DNA of 64,000 bases from Crossaster papposus. Taxonomy: Eukaryota > Echinodermata > Asteroidea > Velatida > Solasteridae. The stretch is from NCBI GenBank assembly GCA_037893245.1, contig JBAIAA010000254.1:620001-684000 (forward strand), written 5' to 3'. Under the pieces are notes generated by a model, which was not told the DNA's origin, ran no database searches, and saw only the letters and a list, made by a program, of their open reading frames with translations. Below, piece after piece: positions 25,053 to 37,522 of the stretch. Every line of letters begins with the position of its first letter. Position 1 is the first letter of the stretch. Both the position numbers and the translations under genes were made by a program.

Positions 25053-27222
25053 TAAATTGAATACTGTCAGGCAGCCGGTGACCGAGGAAAATGCAGCCAT
25101 ACACATCCGAACAATATTTTCTATATCGCTTGAGGGCGCTGTTCTTTTCACGCGTGGTATTATACTTGCCAAAGTGCTTTGATCACTGTAATCCGCCCGT
25201 TCCGAACAGGCACATGTTGATGTGGGAAACTTATCGGCCTTATATTAAAGCAAGGACCTTTGACCCGCGTTATTGTTCAAACAACTTCCATCCAATGAGG
25301 CCTCGAAGAAATTACACCATGCGTCCTAGGGGAATTACTTAACCATGGTTTGGGCGGCCGGCGGTGCATACGAGCGAAGGCACTGTGTCATTAGTGTCAA
25401 TACTTAAATTAAGGCACGACCAAAACTGCGAAATCTTTATACAGACTAAACAGAAATATATATGTTAATAATTATGTTATGAAACTAAATTACAAAACAA
25501 TTTAGCTCCATCTGCTTTTCTTTCAATAACAGTTACCCCCAATCCAGTACTGAGCTTCGCTCGGTCCCAACCCCAAAACTGGGCTCTAGAAAGAGCTGAA
25601 GAGCTGAGATTTTGTGTGAGTATGAACTGTCACCGAAAGTACTGAGAATACTCGTTTCATGTAGCGCTAAGCTTCACAATCTTAGCCAACAGAGGGGGCT
25701 ATACTACCCGTGCATATCATCCGACCATCCGGATTCGTAGCCGCTTCTTCCTAAAGCTCGTAGTCGTAAGCTTGCTACTCCCTTTGGCTGTTGGATACGT
25801 TGCTCTGGAAATTGTCGTAAAAACTTTCTCTGATCGCTTGTCAGCGCAGCTGTTACAAGTGGTGAGTACACCCTATTATCAGTTAACTGCTTGTTAGTAC
25901 TTTATGTGTTGCTTGAAAGCTGTAGTTTTCCTAAACTGAATTTTCAATCTACATGAACGACGAAACTTCACCTCAAAACTGGATATTCATTTGCGTACCG
26001 GAATCTATTGTCATACGAAACTATTGCATTGAGGACCATACTCGATCACAAAGACCTTTCTGGTAAAAAAAAAAAAAAAGCAGGTGAAATAACAAAGGTA
26101 TTGTGTAAAGGTAATTGGGCATACAATTTTGTATTATATGTGTAGGGAAAATTAAAACAGATGGAGGTTTTGGATGACATTTTGCACAGGTTATTACATA
26201 TTGTGTCTGTATACAATGAGCGTAACGAATGAGAAAGTACCAGTAAACAATGTGATTACCTATTATGTTCACCTTTCCGCAACAATCGGACATAACATAA
26301 TCTGTCAGGCATGACCCCGTCCCCTGCAAACATTCGTGGATCCGCCCCTTGATAAGTTGATAATTGAAGCCACGGTAACAAAACTCATTGAATGATGAAC
26401 GTAACAAACAAAAAAAAGAACCAACGTGGTAGGCGTTAACATTGTTTTCCTTTGTTCCATCCAGGTGATAAATAAACAGGTCAATATTACACACAAAGGA
26501 CGGTTCCTATAGATTAATTTGACACAAAGATCAATAATAGATTCCATTTGTTGTTAGTAAGCTTCAATGTGGCACTATAGGAATATGGAAGAATAATGCA
26601 TGCAGACCATGTCACGATTTATATACCCTCAATGGGTTTTTGATATAAGAGCATTTATGGGCCATGAACTTGAGAGTTTGTAAAAAACAAAGGATGGAAG
26701 CCATGTACAGGACTCCCAGCTTGTAATACTGTGAAATTAGAATGGAATTGAACCTTAAATCGGCTCTAATTTGGCAACTTCGCCCTCAAGAGCTGTTTTT
26801 TATGCAAATGTTTACATTGAGATAGTTGTCTTTCCAAAGGTGGCAAAACAACGACCTGTCGTGAAAGGTTATGCTCCGTCTGATTATGTTATAATAATTA
26901 AGTCTGGGAAATGACAGACTCAACTCAATTAACATGTGAAATTACGTAATACATGTAGCCTACAAACAACCGATTTTCGGGCGTTTTTTTTCAATGTTTT
27001 TTCCCCTTCCTTAAAAACTCTCAAAAATTGTCGCTGTGTCGTCCCAACTATCTCCGATTAAAACATTATCTTTTTGAATTTTTCCACCGCTGCACTGGCG
27101 CATCACCGGGCGTTACAGCCATGATTTTAGCATGGCCTTTGCCGGTCGGTTACTCGCGCCGGGTCCGTGATAAGCGCGGGGGAAGTAATCGAACACGGGA
27201 ATTGTGAGTTATGGAGCTGAAC

Positions 27223-27485
27223 CACTGACCTCTATACATGGACAGATCATCCATTGTTTCATTTTGAAGTCGGCATGCAGAGAAGTGCAACATGGCGTCA
27301 CTGCTGTGAGCCAATGAAATGTCCAGGTGTAGAGTTCAGTTGGTTGGTAAATCCACTGACCTCTACAACTGGACATTTCATTGGCTCACAGCAGTGACGC
27401 CATGTTGCACTTCCAGTTCGCGCCGACTTCAAGTGTTAGCACAGCAGAATATGGACAATGATCCGTCCAGGTGTTGAGGTCAGTG
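27223..27485 (+). mobile_element. hAT-like foldback MITE, copy 3 (263 bp, shorter)
   Basis: Same termini, flanked by the perfect 8-bp duplication AGCTGAAC (27215-27222 and 27486-27493). About 50 bp shorter than copies 1 and 2: it lacks part of the centre and part of each arm around the GGCGGACCC segment. The two-half inverted-dimer layout is easy to see, with full-type internal termini near 27325-27365. Confidence 0.85.
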
Positions 27486-27578
27486 AGCTGAACTAATCGT
27501 GTCATTAGCGGGCGCACTGTCAAATACAGTGTTTTTTGTCAAAGACTAGGAGCTAGCTATAGCATGCGAGACAGATCA

Positions 27579-27639
27579 TCCCCCCCCCTCCCCGCCCCCT
27601 CCCCCCCCCCCCCGCCCCCTCCCCCCCCCCAAAAAAAAA
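27579..27639 (+). repeat. C-rich tract with an A run
   Basis: Runs of C broken by single T or G, followed by nine A. Low complexity. Confidence 0.9.
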
Positions 27640-27717
27640 GCAAATTGGTTAAATATGTATTTGACAAACGGCGCCCCATACTCGAACTTTGGATCCATTA
27701 ACGAGCTCTGGTTGTTG

Positions 27718-28110
27718 CTCTATGTTCCGAAAACCCTATATGTTCCTATTCTCAACCATGTTCCGACACCGCTATCTTTCTACTACTCATCCTTTGTTGC
27801 GACACCCTTATTTCCCGACTCCCCATGTTCCGACTACTCATGTTCCGACTACTCAATCTATCTTTCGACACCCCTCCGACAACCCACATATGAGATTGTG
27901 CTAGCCTGTTGCATTGGTAACTCAATTACATGTGGTAACATACATTATTTTTTAGGGTTGTCGAAACGTAGGAGCGGCGGAACATAGGGGTGTCAAAACA
28001 AAGGTTGAGCAGTCGAACAGAGGGGTGCGGAACACAGGAGAGGTGTCGAAGCATAGGCTGAGTAGTGAGAACATAATGGGTTTCGGAATATAGGTGTGTA
28101 ACCCGAGCTC
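27718..28110. repeat. Inverted pair of degenerate short-unit arrays
   Basis: The left arm (about 27718-27885) is built of units like ATGTTCCGACTACTCA and CTTTCGACACCCCT. The right arm (about 27955-28110) holds the same units in reverse complement (GGGGTGTCGAAACATAGG type). Together they would fold into a long imperfect hairpin. Confidence 0.6.
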
Positions 28111-28707
28111 TTATCCGGGTTCAAGGTTGAGTTAGTTGCAACCAAGACTGTCAGCCGTCCGTACCGTGCTGAGCGGAGCCCGCATAGCAAGGACAGGGGA
28201 AACGTTACAGGTAAGGTCGAAACACGTAGGCCTATACAATGTACATTATAATACTTGGTATGTTGAGTGCATTATGAGTATTGTGATTATTATGAGTATT
28301 ATGATTACTTGCCTTTCATCCTGACTGTTGTTCCGCGTTCCCCAGTCACATTTTGTGCAGTACGTGGGAGGCTGAATTTGACAAAGTAATCGTAAGTACC
28401 GTTGGCCGTTCGATTGAAACGGTTGAATATTTTCATAATCTCCTTTGGGTTATGCATGTAGATTTTCTTCACCGCGATACATCGTGTTATTATCATTCCT
28501 GCCTCCCTCTATGATACGAAATCGTTTCCGTCGAAACCTTTGCTTCGTCCTCGGCTTCGCCTCCGACTTCTGAACCACTGAGAAGGAAATAGAAATGGAG
28601 TAAAATGAAAATTTGTGAACATGTCTAAATCGATTGAAAGTTTCTGAAGCACAAACAGGCATACATTACACGTGGCGGGAGTTCTCGCTGTAAGACCTAA
28701 ACTCGAC

Positions 28708-29066
28708 TTAAAGGTAGGATACACCATTGGTAATTGCTTGAATTATCAGGAATGGGTTGATTTGGGAGGTTGTAGGCCTATAGTAAATATCGTTTAACTG
28801 ACTTGTCCGTAGTTTTACAATCATAAATGCCGAGGGAACAAAAGCGATCGTTTTCAACCGGCGTCTTCTTGTTTTTTGTCCGCGATCGCTGTCCGGCAAT
28901 CGTGATTTCTTTTATAAAATTCAATTTTGTTGGACCAGTTACAGGATATCTAGCGCAATCATTTTGATGGATGACTAGTATTATTATTTACTTTCAAAAA
29001 AGTAAGATATTTCTTAATAATTCGGCATAATTTTGTTTTGATACCTGCAAATGGTGTATCCTACCT
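28708..29066 (+). mobile_element. Foldback MITE family with TTAA ends, copy 4
   Basis: Left end TTAAAGGTAGGATACACCAT; the right end stops at ...GTATCCTACCT without the final TTAA. The centre has diverged from the copy at 12771. Confidence 0.65.
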
Positions 29067-30784
29067 GGCAAGCCTAAGAAAAAGTCGAAGTTAGGGATTT
29101 GAAAAGACCCATAGACTTTATGCAAAGTTAATACTGTACGCACTACTAATTATAAAATAAACAAACAATATATATAGAATAACAAGCAATTTTCCAAATT
29201 GTCAAATTTGCTGTCATTGCATGTTATTGCAAGCTCAAATCTGCACGCGATGGCCCTATATGCCAATTCAATATCCTTCTCATGACATACGCTGACTGTG
29301 TGCCAAACTTCATCATGTTTTTAGTTGTATTTTTAAGCAATCTGACTGCCATTATGTTTCCTATCGGCCATCAAGTAAAGTGTAGGCCATCGAGTGATAT
29401 TAATATTCGGATATCAACAATATACCATCTAACGAATTGCGTTTGATTGGATAAATAATACCGGCGTAATCAATGATTTGTCAAAAACGATAACATTTCT
29501 GTTGGAATCTATAACTACTTGTCTTTTTTGTGTAATGTTTACTAGGTCATAATTTATCATGCAATCTGTGCTTCAGTACATTTCGTTTTATAGTTATGCC
29601 CTCCTCCCCCTCTTTCTACTAAAACGTGAACTTCCGACCTCCTTGAGGTGAATGTATACCTACAACAACAATGATAAGATATGTTTGCCTCTTTTGGGAA
29701 GCAGTGGTAACAAGTTGGCAACCGTGCACAAGGACTGTCCTTGGACTGACTCGGAGGCATATACAGGGTTTCCATAACAACTAACCCCAAAACCACATGG
29801 GGTGGTGTTTCCATATTAAACCTAATAACGGTTCTTCTAAAGGGTACAACCTTTAACTTGACCCGACAGGTTATGGGAGTCCAACCGAGTTGTTTAGAAG
29901 TCCGAATCTGGGGAATCCAAATTGATCTCACGACCATCAGTCCTGCGCGCGCTGCGATACGGTCTGCATGGGCTCAGTTGAAGGATTGTGACACAACTAA
30001 AATAGATGGCAGGTCTAGTGCAGTGGCTCTACTTTTGCCAAAACCCTTGTGCTACCATTTTAATTTATATACTTGAACCAATAATTATGACCGGAAAACC
30101 CATGACCTATAAAACTTCAAAATTGCTTGTGGTCAGTGGCATCATTACCGTATATAAAGTGAACATTATTCTCAATCCTGTTAAATCAATCATGGCACCT
30201 GGTGCGCTGTCATTTTCAAAAACAAGTGGTTTTCTTAAAAACTGATGCTCCCATTAAAACAAAAAAGGACTAACTTTAGTTTGTTGTCTATACATTTTGT
30301 TGTCAATTGGATCGGTTTTGTGAAAGAGCGCAACCAGCTAGGTGTGGTTTCCTGACAATTTCTGGACGGTCAATGCAATTACCTTGTTTCGTCCGAAGTA
30401 GTGCCAGGGAACCAGACTACAAGAACAACATTTGTTGTCTGGGTTTGCTTTAGCTTCCATAAATACACAACTTTAAACAGGTCAGTGTAATCATTGCTGT
30501 AAAATTATATTACTAACCCAACAAATTCATCTATTAGTGAAAATTACAGCAAAAGCAAATGTTGTGTATAACCTTTACGTACATGTATAGCGATAGGACC
30601 CTTAACAACTGTGCTGTTCTTTGTTTGGTTTGTCTATATTGAAGAGTAAAGATTTACCGAAGTATGGTCATACTTGTTTTCTGTCTGGTCATGCTGTACC
30701 ATCCCCACTCTCAGGTAGCTAAGTACACATACACTGCTGTTCCCGTGTTTGATCCGAAACTGCTTTGACTAGAGTAAAGTAATA

Positions 30785-31120
30785 TTATTATAATAATAAT
30801 AATAATAGGCAGTTCTTATTGCGCACGTATCTACCAAGAATGGTACTCAAGGCGCTGTACTTCTCAGCTCCCTGGGGAGTATACAGCTTAATCCTGCCGT
30901 TTTCAGCGCAAAGCAGCTAACAACAATCATCGCGGCCTTCTTATAGTTACCCATTTACTCCTGGGTGGAGCGAAGCAATGCGTGACAAAGTGCCTTGCCC
31001 AAGGGCACACGCACCGTAGTCCCAGGCCGGACTCAAAGTACCCACAACCTGCAGCTTAATACCTACAGACGGCGAATTCAATGCCCCAGACCACGAGGCC
31101 ACGGGGCCACGGCACTCCAC
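30785..31120 (-). mobile_element. SINE with the conserved 'acaaagtgccttgcccaagg' segment
   Basis: Contains the ATAATAATA tail, GGTACTCAAGGCGCTGTAC, GACAAAGTGCCTTGCCCAAG and a degenerate tRNA-like head ending in CACGAGGCCACGGGGCC on the far side. This layout is common in SINEs of marine animals. Confidence 0.5.
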
Positions 31121-31348
31121 GTGTGTTACAGTGAGCAATTTCAACTAACTTGACAATTCATCATATTTTATTTGTCTTCCAAAGACAAACCAACACCGCT
31201 GTCCGAAACGTCGAGTTCACGGTTCTGCGCGGTTGTTTTCTTTCTGCTCGTCACCTAACATATGCCACAGTTTAGCTGTACTGCTAATCCTAATCCTATC
31301 GCGAGAATCGACGCACTGACCAGCAGGCTGTCGGAAAATCCAGACCCA

Positions 31349-31525
31349 CACTGTAAAAAAATTACCGTAAAATAACGGGTTTTTCCACCTGTAAAAAACC
31401 CAAACAATCGCCGTATTTTCAAGGCACACTACTGTAATTTTACTTTCAAAATCCCTTAAAATAAAAATACGGCAATTTTTGGAAAGGTGGAAAAACCCGT
31501 TATTTTACGATTACTGTTTACAGTG
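31349..31525. mobile_element. Palindromic MITE with CACTGTAAA ends (177 bp)
   Basis: CACTGTAAA...AACGGGTTTTTCCACC at the left is mirrored by GGTGGAAAAACCCGTT...TTTACAGTG at the right. Compact and non-coding. The ends resemble CACTA or hAT families, but I see no clean target duplication. Confidence 0.55.
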
Positions 31526-32348
31526 CAGCAAATCTGCTGACCAACATATTAACAAAAACGCCAGAGGAATTCAGTAAACGAGAAGCTGAAAACCTATGGA
31601 AGAAAGTGCCACTTATGCTAGTGGTCGAGTTGTATACGGGCAAACTGACCCTGCTGTCAATCCAAAATTGGAAGAAAAAACGTTTGCTTCTGGCATGGAG
31701 GAATATGAAGGAATGTTCTGTTTGGCACCTGTTGGAAATTCCAGTCTAAGGTCAAAGTTTAGTCTCCCATTCAGCTTTTCTGGTCACGTGTCCGCGAAGA
31801 CTTAGCAAAGGGCAAGCAGGGGAGGTATCAGATTCGTTGAAAGCTTAGCTTTCGTCAATGGAGGTACCCCGTGGGTGTACAGCGACAATGCGCACATCTT
31901 GATCTTTAGACAAGTTGTGCAGCTCTTTTCATAATTTATTGAACGAAGGGCACAAAATATCCATCCATGGAGCTAGCTATTCTAGTTCCAATGCTCCATC
32001 ACGGTAGTGGTTTTACTAATCCCCAACTATATGATTCGTCAAAATACTGAACAGTGACCCCCCGAGCACGGTTTGATAAGGAATACACAGACATATGGGT
32101 TCTGATTTGGGGTCGAAACTTTAAGCCCTCGTATTTGGTTGATTCGTTCACTTGAAAGCTTGTTTAATTATTTGTTTAATGTGGAACATTCAGGACTGTT
32201 AGGGTTAGTTAGTTCACTGTGTGTGCTATTTTGTATCTCCCTGCAGATTCACCAGTAACCAGCTATAGATTCATCAACTTCGAGCCATCAGTATCATTTT
32301 TCACCCGATTGGGACGCCATATTGTGTCCAGCACCAGCAGTTACAACA

Positions 32349-32693
32349 ATGTCTAAGGTGGACACCGCGTTCCATACAGCGGACTACGTGGTCTGCGCCA
32401 GCACTCTGGCGGTGGCGTGCGGGATCGGGGTCTTCCACGCCTGCACGGGCGGTAAGCAGCGCACTTCGGGCGAGTTCCTGATGGCCAACCGCAACATGAG
32501 CCCTTACCCTGTGGCCGTCTCCCTGGTGGCTAGCTTCATCTCCGCCATCACCTTCCTGGGCACACCTGCCGAAAACTACATCCGGGGATCCATGTATTGG
32601 CTCTACGCCATCAGCTACATCTTCACCGGCCTGTGGACGTCTCGTTGCTTCATGCCCATCTTCTATCGTCTTCGCGTCACCAGTGCCTTTGAG
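32349..32693 (+). CDS. Alternative (or orphan) first coding exon 1A of an SLC5A8-like transporter, 115 aa
   Basis: An intact exon starting at ATG (context acaacaATGTC) and ending TSAFE followed by donor GTACGT in phase 0. It encodes the N-terminal helix, the HACTGGKQRTSGEF loop, the core helix [16 protein letters not shown] and the following two helices, in the same layout as exon 1 of SMCT-a. I find no copy of exons 2-15 before the next first exon 2.9 kb downstream. The phase matches exon 2 of SMCT-a at 38723, so splicing there would give a full transporter with a different N-terminus and promoter. A possible 5' UTR acceptor (ctccctgcag) ends at 32246. The other reading is a leftover of a broken tandem duplicate; against that, the exon has no stop, all core motifs and a good donor. 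Confidence 0.85.
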
Positions 32694-34273
32694 GTACGTT
32701 TTGTCGACAATGCGCCCCCACCATCCCTCCCCACCATCCCTCCCCAAGGCTGCCCCACCCAAACACGTAGGGAATGTCACCAAAATGTAACAAAATCCAC
32801 ACTCCTGGGAACCCCCACCTCATGGATTTACCTTCTGATGATGGGGAAACATTATCAAAATGAGTGACCAAAATCCCCACCCTGGGCCTTAAAAAGGCGT
32901 AATTAAACCCCCTCATAAGTGGGGCAGCCCGGGAGGGTGGGGAGCAATTGATAGGCGCATAAGTATTTGTATCCTTTATTGGATTTAGTTTTTATTCCCT
33001 GCAAAGTGCAAACAGGTCCTAAGCTTGTTCTAGCTCCATTTCGTTTTTTTGCACACAACAAATGTAGTATTAGATGATAAACTTAATTGTGGTTTTGAAA
33101 CACGTCTTGAGATCTTGTGGCATTCTCATACAGTATGCGCCTCTGACGGTTTTGCTTTTGTCACAGCAGTATAAGAACAACTTTTGAACTACTAGGGTAA
33201 AAATGTATTAACAAGCACGGTAACAGTTGGGCATAGTGGTATTTTTCTGAAATGGTCTCTTTTTTTAGTTGTGTGTATATAGGAAGCGTTTTCTCTGATT
33301 CTTTGAGAGAAAAAAAGTGAAAAAGAAATACCACTAACAGCATAGGCGTGTATTAAGTTCGCCTGCAATCAGGGAAACGTGGAGTATGTGTTGGGCTGGA
33401 AAACCCCATGAACTCCCCTTTACAAAAAATGACCCCGAGGCTTCCTCAAGTCTACCGGTGCAGCGACAAAAACAACGAAAAAACCTAGGGTAAAATAAGT
33501 GACCTCAGCGTTCACAAACAAACAAACGTTTCTAGCCGAAGGGAGAGAGAGTCAACTTCAGTCATGGCTCATTCAGTAGAATGTTTGTTTTATGCTTTCA
33601 ACGATTTTGTCCAGATTCACAAGGGATTGTCAAGGACACTGTTGTTATAACCATAGAGAAAAATATGTTTCTTTCTCTATGTTATAACTAATGTTCCGTT
33701 GCATTTTGTAAATTTCACAAGTGAACAGGCTTGCAGTATAGGGAGACAACTTCAATCACTACCTCCAGCAACTCTATACGTCCTACGAACCGTAAAGGCC
33801 GGTTTATAATCGCCCACTGAGTTCAATTGAGTGTTCAAGTGTTGTATGATTATAACGAAGCTTTCAACGAAACCTTCAACGAAAACAAAGGTCAAGTTGA
33901 ACTATAAAACATGTATTTCCGGCTGCGTGGTGTGTACAAATGTTGCAAATTTTAACACATAACGTGTAAAGGTAAATCACTGATGAGCAAAACAGCTCCC
34001 CAATGGCAAGAAAAGTGCAAACCAATGTCATTACCCTCACCCAAGGCCTTGGTCGATTAATGTGCCGGATTTCTTGGTAACAACGCTGAGGCGTGTACCC
34101 CACTCTCCAGCTCAGGAAGTTCACTGACTGGTCAAGGCTTGACGTGTTGCCATGGATGTCTATCTGTATCAGAACCTCTTTAATGGTTGGGAAAGTTGTA
34201 TTTCAGTTAATTCAAGACGACCTGTACTGCTGTACACTTTGCAGTCTGCAAAAAGCAAAATCTTTCAAATGGC

Positions 34274-34350
34274 GAAATAACCAGTCGAATTCGAACCCAC
34301 AACCTGTGGATAGATAGCAAGGGCAAGACATGCACCACTAAACTATCCCG
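34274..34350 (-). pseudogene. tRNA-like sequence between exon 1A and exon 1B
   Basis: Minus strand: A box ATAGTTTAGTGGTGCATG and B box GTGGGTTCGAATTCG. The anticodon arm does not fold well, so it is likely a tRNA-derived repeat. Confidence 0.4.
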
Positions 34351-35606
34351 TATCTGATAAACTCATTGTGTTTAAGAATGGTTATATTGTCTCAACTTTT
34401 ACTTGGCATAGTGATTCTGTTCTCTTGTTACTTATTCTCCATCCCTGTACCAACGTCTTGGTTAGTTCCATTGAATTATTTGACGCGGCGGATGTTTCTG
34501 TCAAATCCAGTAGAAGTCGAAGAGCTAGGAAGGCCATTGCTGCTTTTGCAAAACCCCAGAAAGGAGTACTATAGAGCGCTGGCTCGATGTACAAAGTGAT
34601 ACCTGCTGGGTGCACACATGTTTGTGCACAAACCTGGAAACATACGGATTTTGTACGGCTATTTACATACTATACGTGCGTTTGTATTATATACAGTATT
34701 CTCGAAGCTGATACGCCCAAAACCCAAACGCACGATCGGCAAATGAGCGTTTATTTTTTTCCTCTGCGCAAACAGCGCAAATTTGGCCGTGACTTGTGTT
34801 AACTAACATGACGCACTTAGTTGTTTGCGTACGTTCTACACGCACGCGCAATGCATTTAGAGTACATTTTCAAAAATCAGTTAATTTTATTTTCTACAAA
34901 ACGCACACAAATTCAAAATGTGTGCGCGCAGGATGGGTTCAAAGTATCTCTGCGCATAGGAATGAGGGGTTAGCGCTCTAGTAATTGAACATTATAGCTC
35001 TGTGGTAGTAACACACAACCCGACAATACTTTCACGTGTAACCGTTTACCTTCCCCCGCAAAAGGTCCTTGTGGTAACGCCCCCACAAAGAAAATACCGC
35101 CGAGGACACCAGGGTAAAGAATCTTACCAGTCTAAGTGAACAATGCCATGGTCAGATTGACCTTTTTCAGAAACATTTATATTCAAAATCGCATCATTGG
35201 TTAATGAATCTAGTAAAAATGTTTCAAGAACATGTACATGTCGGATGTCAAAGTCTACTTGTCGAGCTCCTACCGACAGAGGGCGCCTGTCAGCAAACCA
35301 CATTATCCCAACTGTATAATACTGGAGCTGGATGTCATTGTCAACAACATGTATAGCCTTTGACATAAGGCCTGTTGTATTCAATAACCTCCCACTCACC
35401 ACCGAGTTCGCCAGGTACCGTGAAACCTTGTTGATCTTTTGACCTGGTATAGGTATAGACTATGTTTATCAGCCAGACATCACCGCAGAGCAGTTACAGG
35501 GTGCTGTTGTGAGGGAGCGAAGTTGATGCTGTTCAGGGTTTTGAAGGGAAACTAGTTTAAGAAGGATCAGACGAAGCTTTCAAACGTCTTACTCTGATCT
35601 GCAGTC

Positions 35607-35960
35607 ATGGCGGTGCCCAGACTGGAGCTGCACGTCTTCAGCGGCGCCGATTACGCCGTCTTCGCCTGTGTCCTGCTGATCTCCTGCGCCATCGGTGTCT
35701 ACCACGCTCTGACCGGTGGCCGACAGAAGACGAGCGGGGAGTTCCTGCTCGCAAACCGGAACATGAACCCCGTCCCTGTCGCTATATCCCTGGTAGCTAG
35801 CTTCATCTCGGCGATTACCTTTCTTGGCACACCGGCTGAGAATTATCTCAATGGCTGCATGTTCTGGCTCTACGGTTTCGCGTACTCCATCACAGGCGTG
35901 TTCACTTCGAGGACCTTCCTTCCGATTTTTTTCCGGCTCAACGTTACCAGCGCATTTGAG
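35607..35960 (+). CDS. Alternative (or orphan) first coding exon 1B of an SLC5A8-like transporter, 118 aa
   Basis: Second upstream copy of the SMCT first exon, starting at ATGGCG and ending TSAFE before donor GTAAGA, phase 0. It shares [26 protein letters not shown] and [21 protein letters not shown] with the other copies but has its own first 12 residues and differences in the helices after the core. It resembles exon 1 of SMCT-a more than exon 1A does. No exon 2 equivalent follows before 38723, so the likely partner is the shared exon set of SMCT-a 2.8 kb downstream. An acceptor-like ctgatctgcag lies two bases before the ATG, so a non-coding leader exon may sit upstream. Whether it is transcribed is unknown. 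Confidence 0.85.
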
Positions 35961-36883
35961 GTAAGAAATAGCGGCTTTACAATGAACTGACAAAAATACT
36001 GAAGCAGACACAAGCGTTTCAAATAAGTAAACAACAAATACGTCATTAACCTATGCCAATTTGTGCAAATTGTGGAGCAAACCAATACCGTACCAGCAAA
36101 CCGACTTACAATCCCTCTACAGAGACAATCGCAAAAAACATCGCCTCCTGCCTCCTGGTTTATACCGATTCGCCAACCTGTCAATTTGGCGGCCAACAGA
36201 CTGAAACATATACCGAACAATCTCCAAATTATTACCTGTCACCTGAAACATTCAAACCACAAACTGCCTATCTCACACACAAAAATATTAAATGTTCTAG
36301 TATCACTGACAACAGGCTTACGATACTAACGAAAACTTATTTCAAGCAATCAGCATTTCCTTTAGGCTATTATACTATTTGAAAGCCACATAATTATTAA
36401 CATGATTTAATCATTTAATGTGTATCTGAACCGACTACTTTTGTTGTCCTTGTAGGCGGTTTTGATCTATCTTTTCCCTATTGCGATTAATGAAGTGAAC
36501 ACTAAAAATATATATACGTGTACCAAGTTGCAACGGAATCACTCGTGCGTCCCTTCTTCATTTCAAAAGGGTAAATAAGATACAAGAAACCATCTGGATA
36601 AATCATACAATGGCGGCTGTTTAGGAAAATGTAGAAACCCAGACAACATTATCAAAAATGAACAGCACTACGCCACGACAACAATGCTGTCTGTATCGGT
36701 TGCGACATGCTTTCAGCACAAAATGTCAAAGGTGGGTTAGCACTGTTCCACTTCTGTACTTGTTATCAGAACACGTACAGTACATGCCCAAGGAGAATAG
36801 AGTACGATCCCTAAGTCTTGGCAAGTGAAGCTAAAAGGCTAAGGTCGCTTCTATTATGAGTTCAGGTGGTGGTGCACGTTCGT

Positions 36884-36927
<44 letters not shown>
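36884..36927 (+). repeat. Run of 44 G residues between first exons 1B and 1C
   Basis: An uninterrupted G tract in what would be the first intron of transcripts from exon 1A or 1B. The length may not be exact, as such tracts are hard to sequence. Confidence 0.9.
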
Positions 36928-36929
<2 letters not shown>

Positions 36930-37498
36930 CTAATTGATCGCTTTTTCACATGTGTATTATTTTCTCTTATTTTTCTTTTTGTAAAGAATGGTAATACTAA
37001 GTGACCATTAGGCAGGTCACTGAGAGTTTAAAGTTACCACAGAACAGTAAGTCCTTACCTCAGTTCAAGCCTACTACACAATGTGTACAGTATAGGCCTA
37101 CAGTGAATTTATAAAAATAGGCGATTTTGCAGTGAACTGCTTAGATGCCAGTCATCCCCCTCCCCGCTCTCTGATGACCTCCGCTCAGAAAAAAATAATG
37201 CAATACAAAATGCCAAGAAATGTTTGGCAAATTTGATTCAAAGAGTCAGAGGAAAGTAGCCAGGAAATGCCTCAGATTGTACCACAGAGCATTTAGAATC
37301 TAAATTCCTGGACACCACGTCGTAAATGGCTTCGCGCTCGTTCGGCTCTGAGTCGGCAAATTTACATAAACCTCCCCCCCCCCCCAATAAAAAAAAATCT
37401 GCTTGATATGAATGGTATACCATTGTGATTTACGCATGGATAGGCTTCAACTCTAAATCTCCTGAGACCAGCTTACACGTACGTATAGTGTTGGCCCA

Positions 37499-37522
37499 TA
37501 CGTACGTACGTACGTACGTACG
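37499..37522 (+). repeat. (ACGT)n microsatellite
   Basis: Six tandem TACG units, self-complementary, about 700 bp upstream of SMCT-a exon 1. Confidence 0.9.

Larger units (their letters stand above)
20305..27214. other. Neurensin-like first intron, upstream region and spacer
   Basis: 20305-22922 would be the first intron if the donor at 22922 is used; it contains the tiny foldback at 22303. Beyond the CpG-richer stretch at 22923-23560 lie the 440-bp element at 23902 and the insertion at 24755. From 25.1 to 27.2 kb no feature is recognised. Confidence 0.45.
29067..32348. other. Spacer upstream of exon 1A
   Basis: Contains a repeat shared with the SMCT-a 3' region (gcgatggccctatat... at about 29248 and 51854), the SINE at 30785, the palindromic element at 31349, and unrecognised sequence. 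The last 100 bases (32247-32348) are probably 5' UTR of exon 1A. Confidence 0.45.

Noticed and set aside
26021-26494. 157-codon open frame on the minus strand
   Set aside because: Rich in Phe, Cys, Tyr and His as expected from AT-rich non-coding DNA; no motif.
31596-31805. 69-codon plus-strand frame with protein-like composition
   Set aside because: An overlapping second frame is equally open and neither matches a family I know; too short to support.
32349-35960. Exons 1A and 1B as separate complete transporter genes
   Set aside because: No YLE(L/K)RFNK-type exon 2 or later exons were found between 32694 and 38220, so they cannot be self-contained genes in this window.
36053-36382. 109-codon plus-strand frame after exon 1B
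   Set aside because: Lies in the putative first intron, repetitive in Thr, Asn and Gln, no splice sites or homology.
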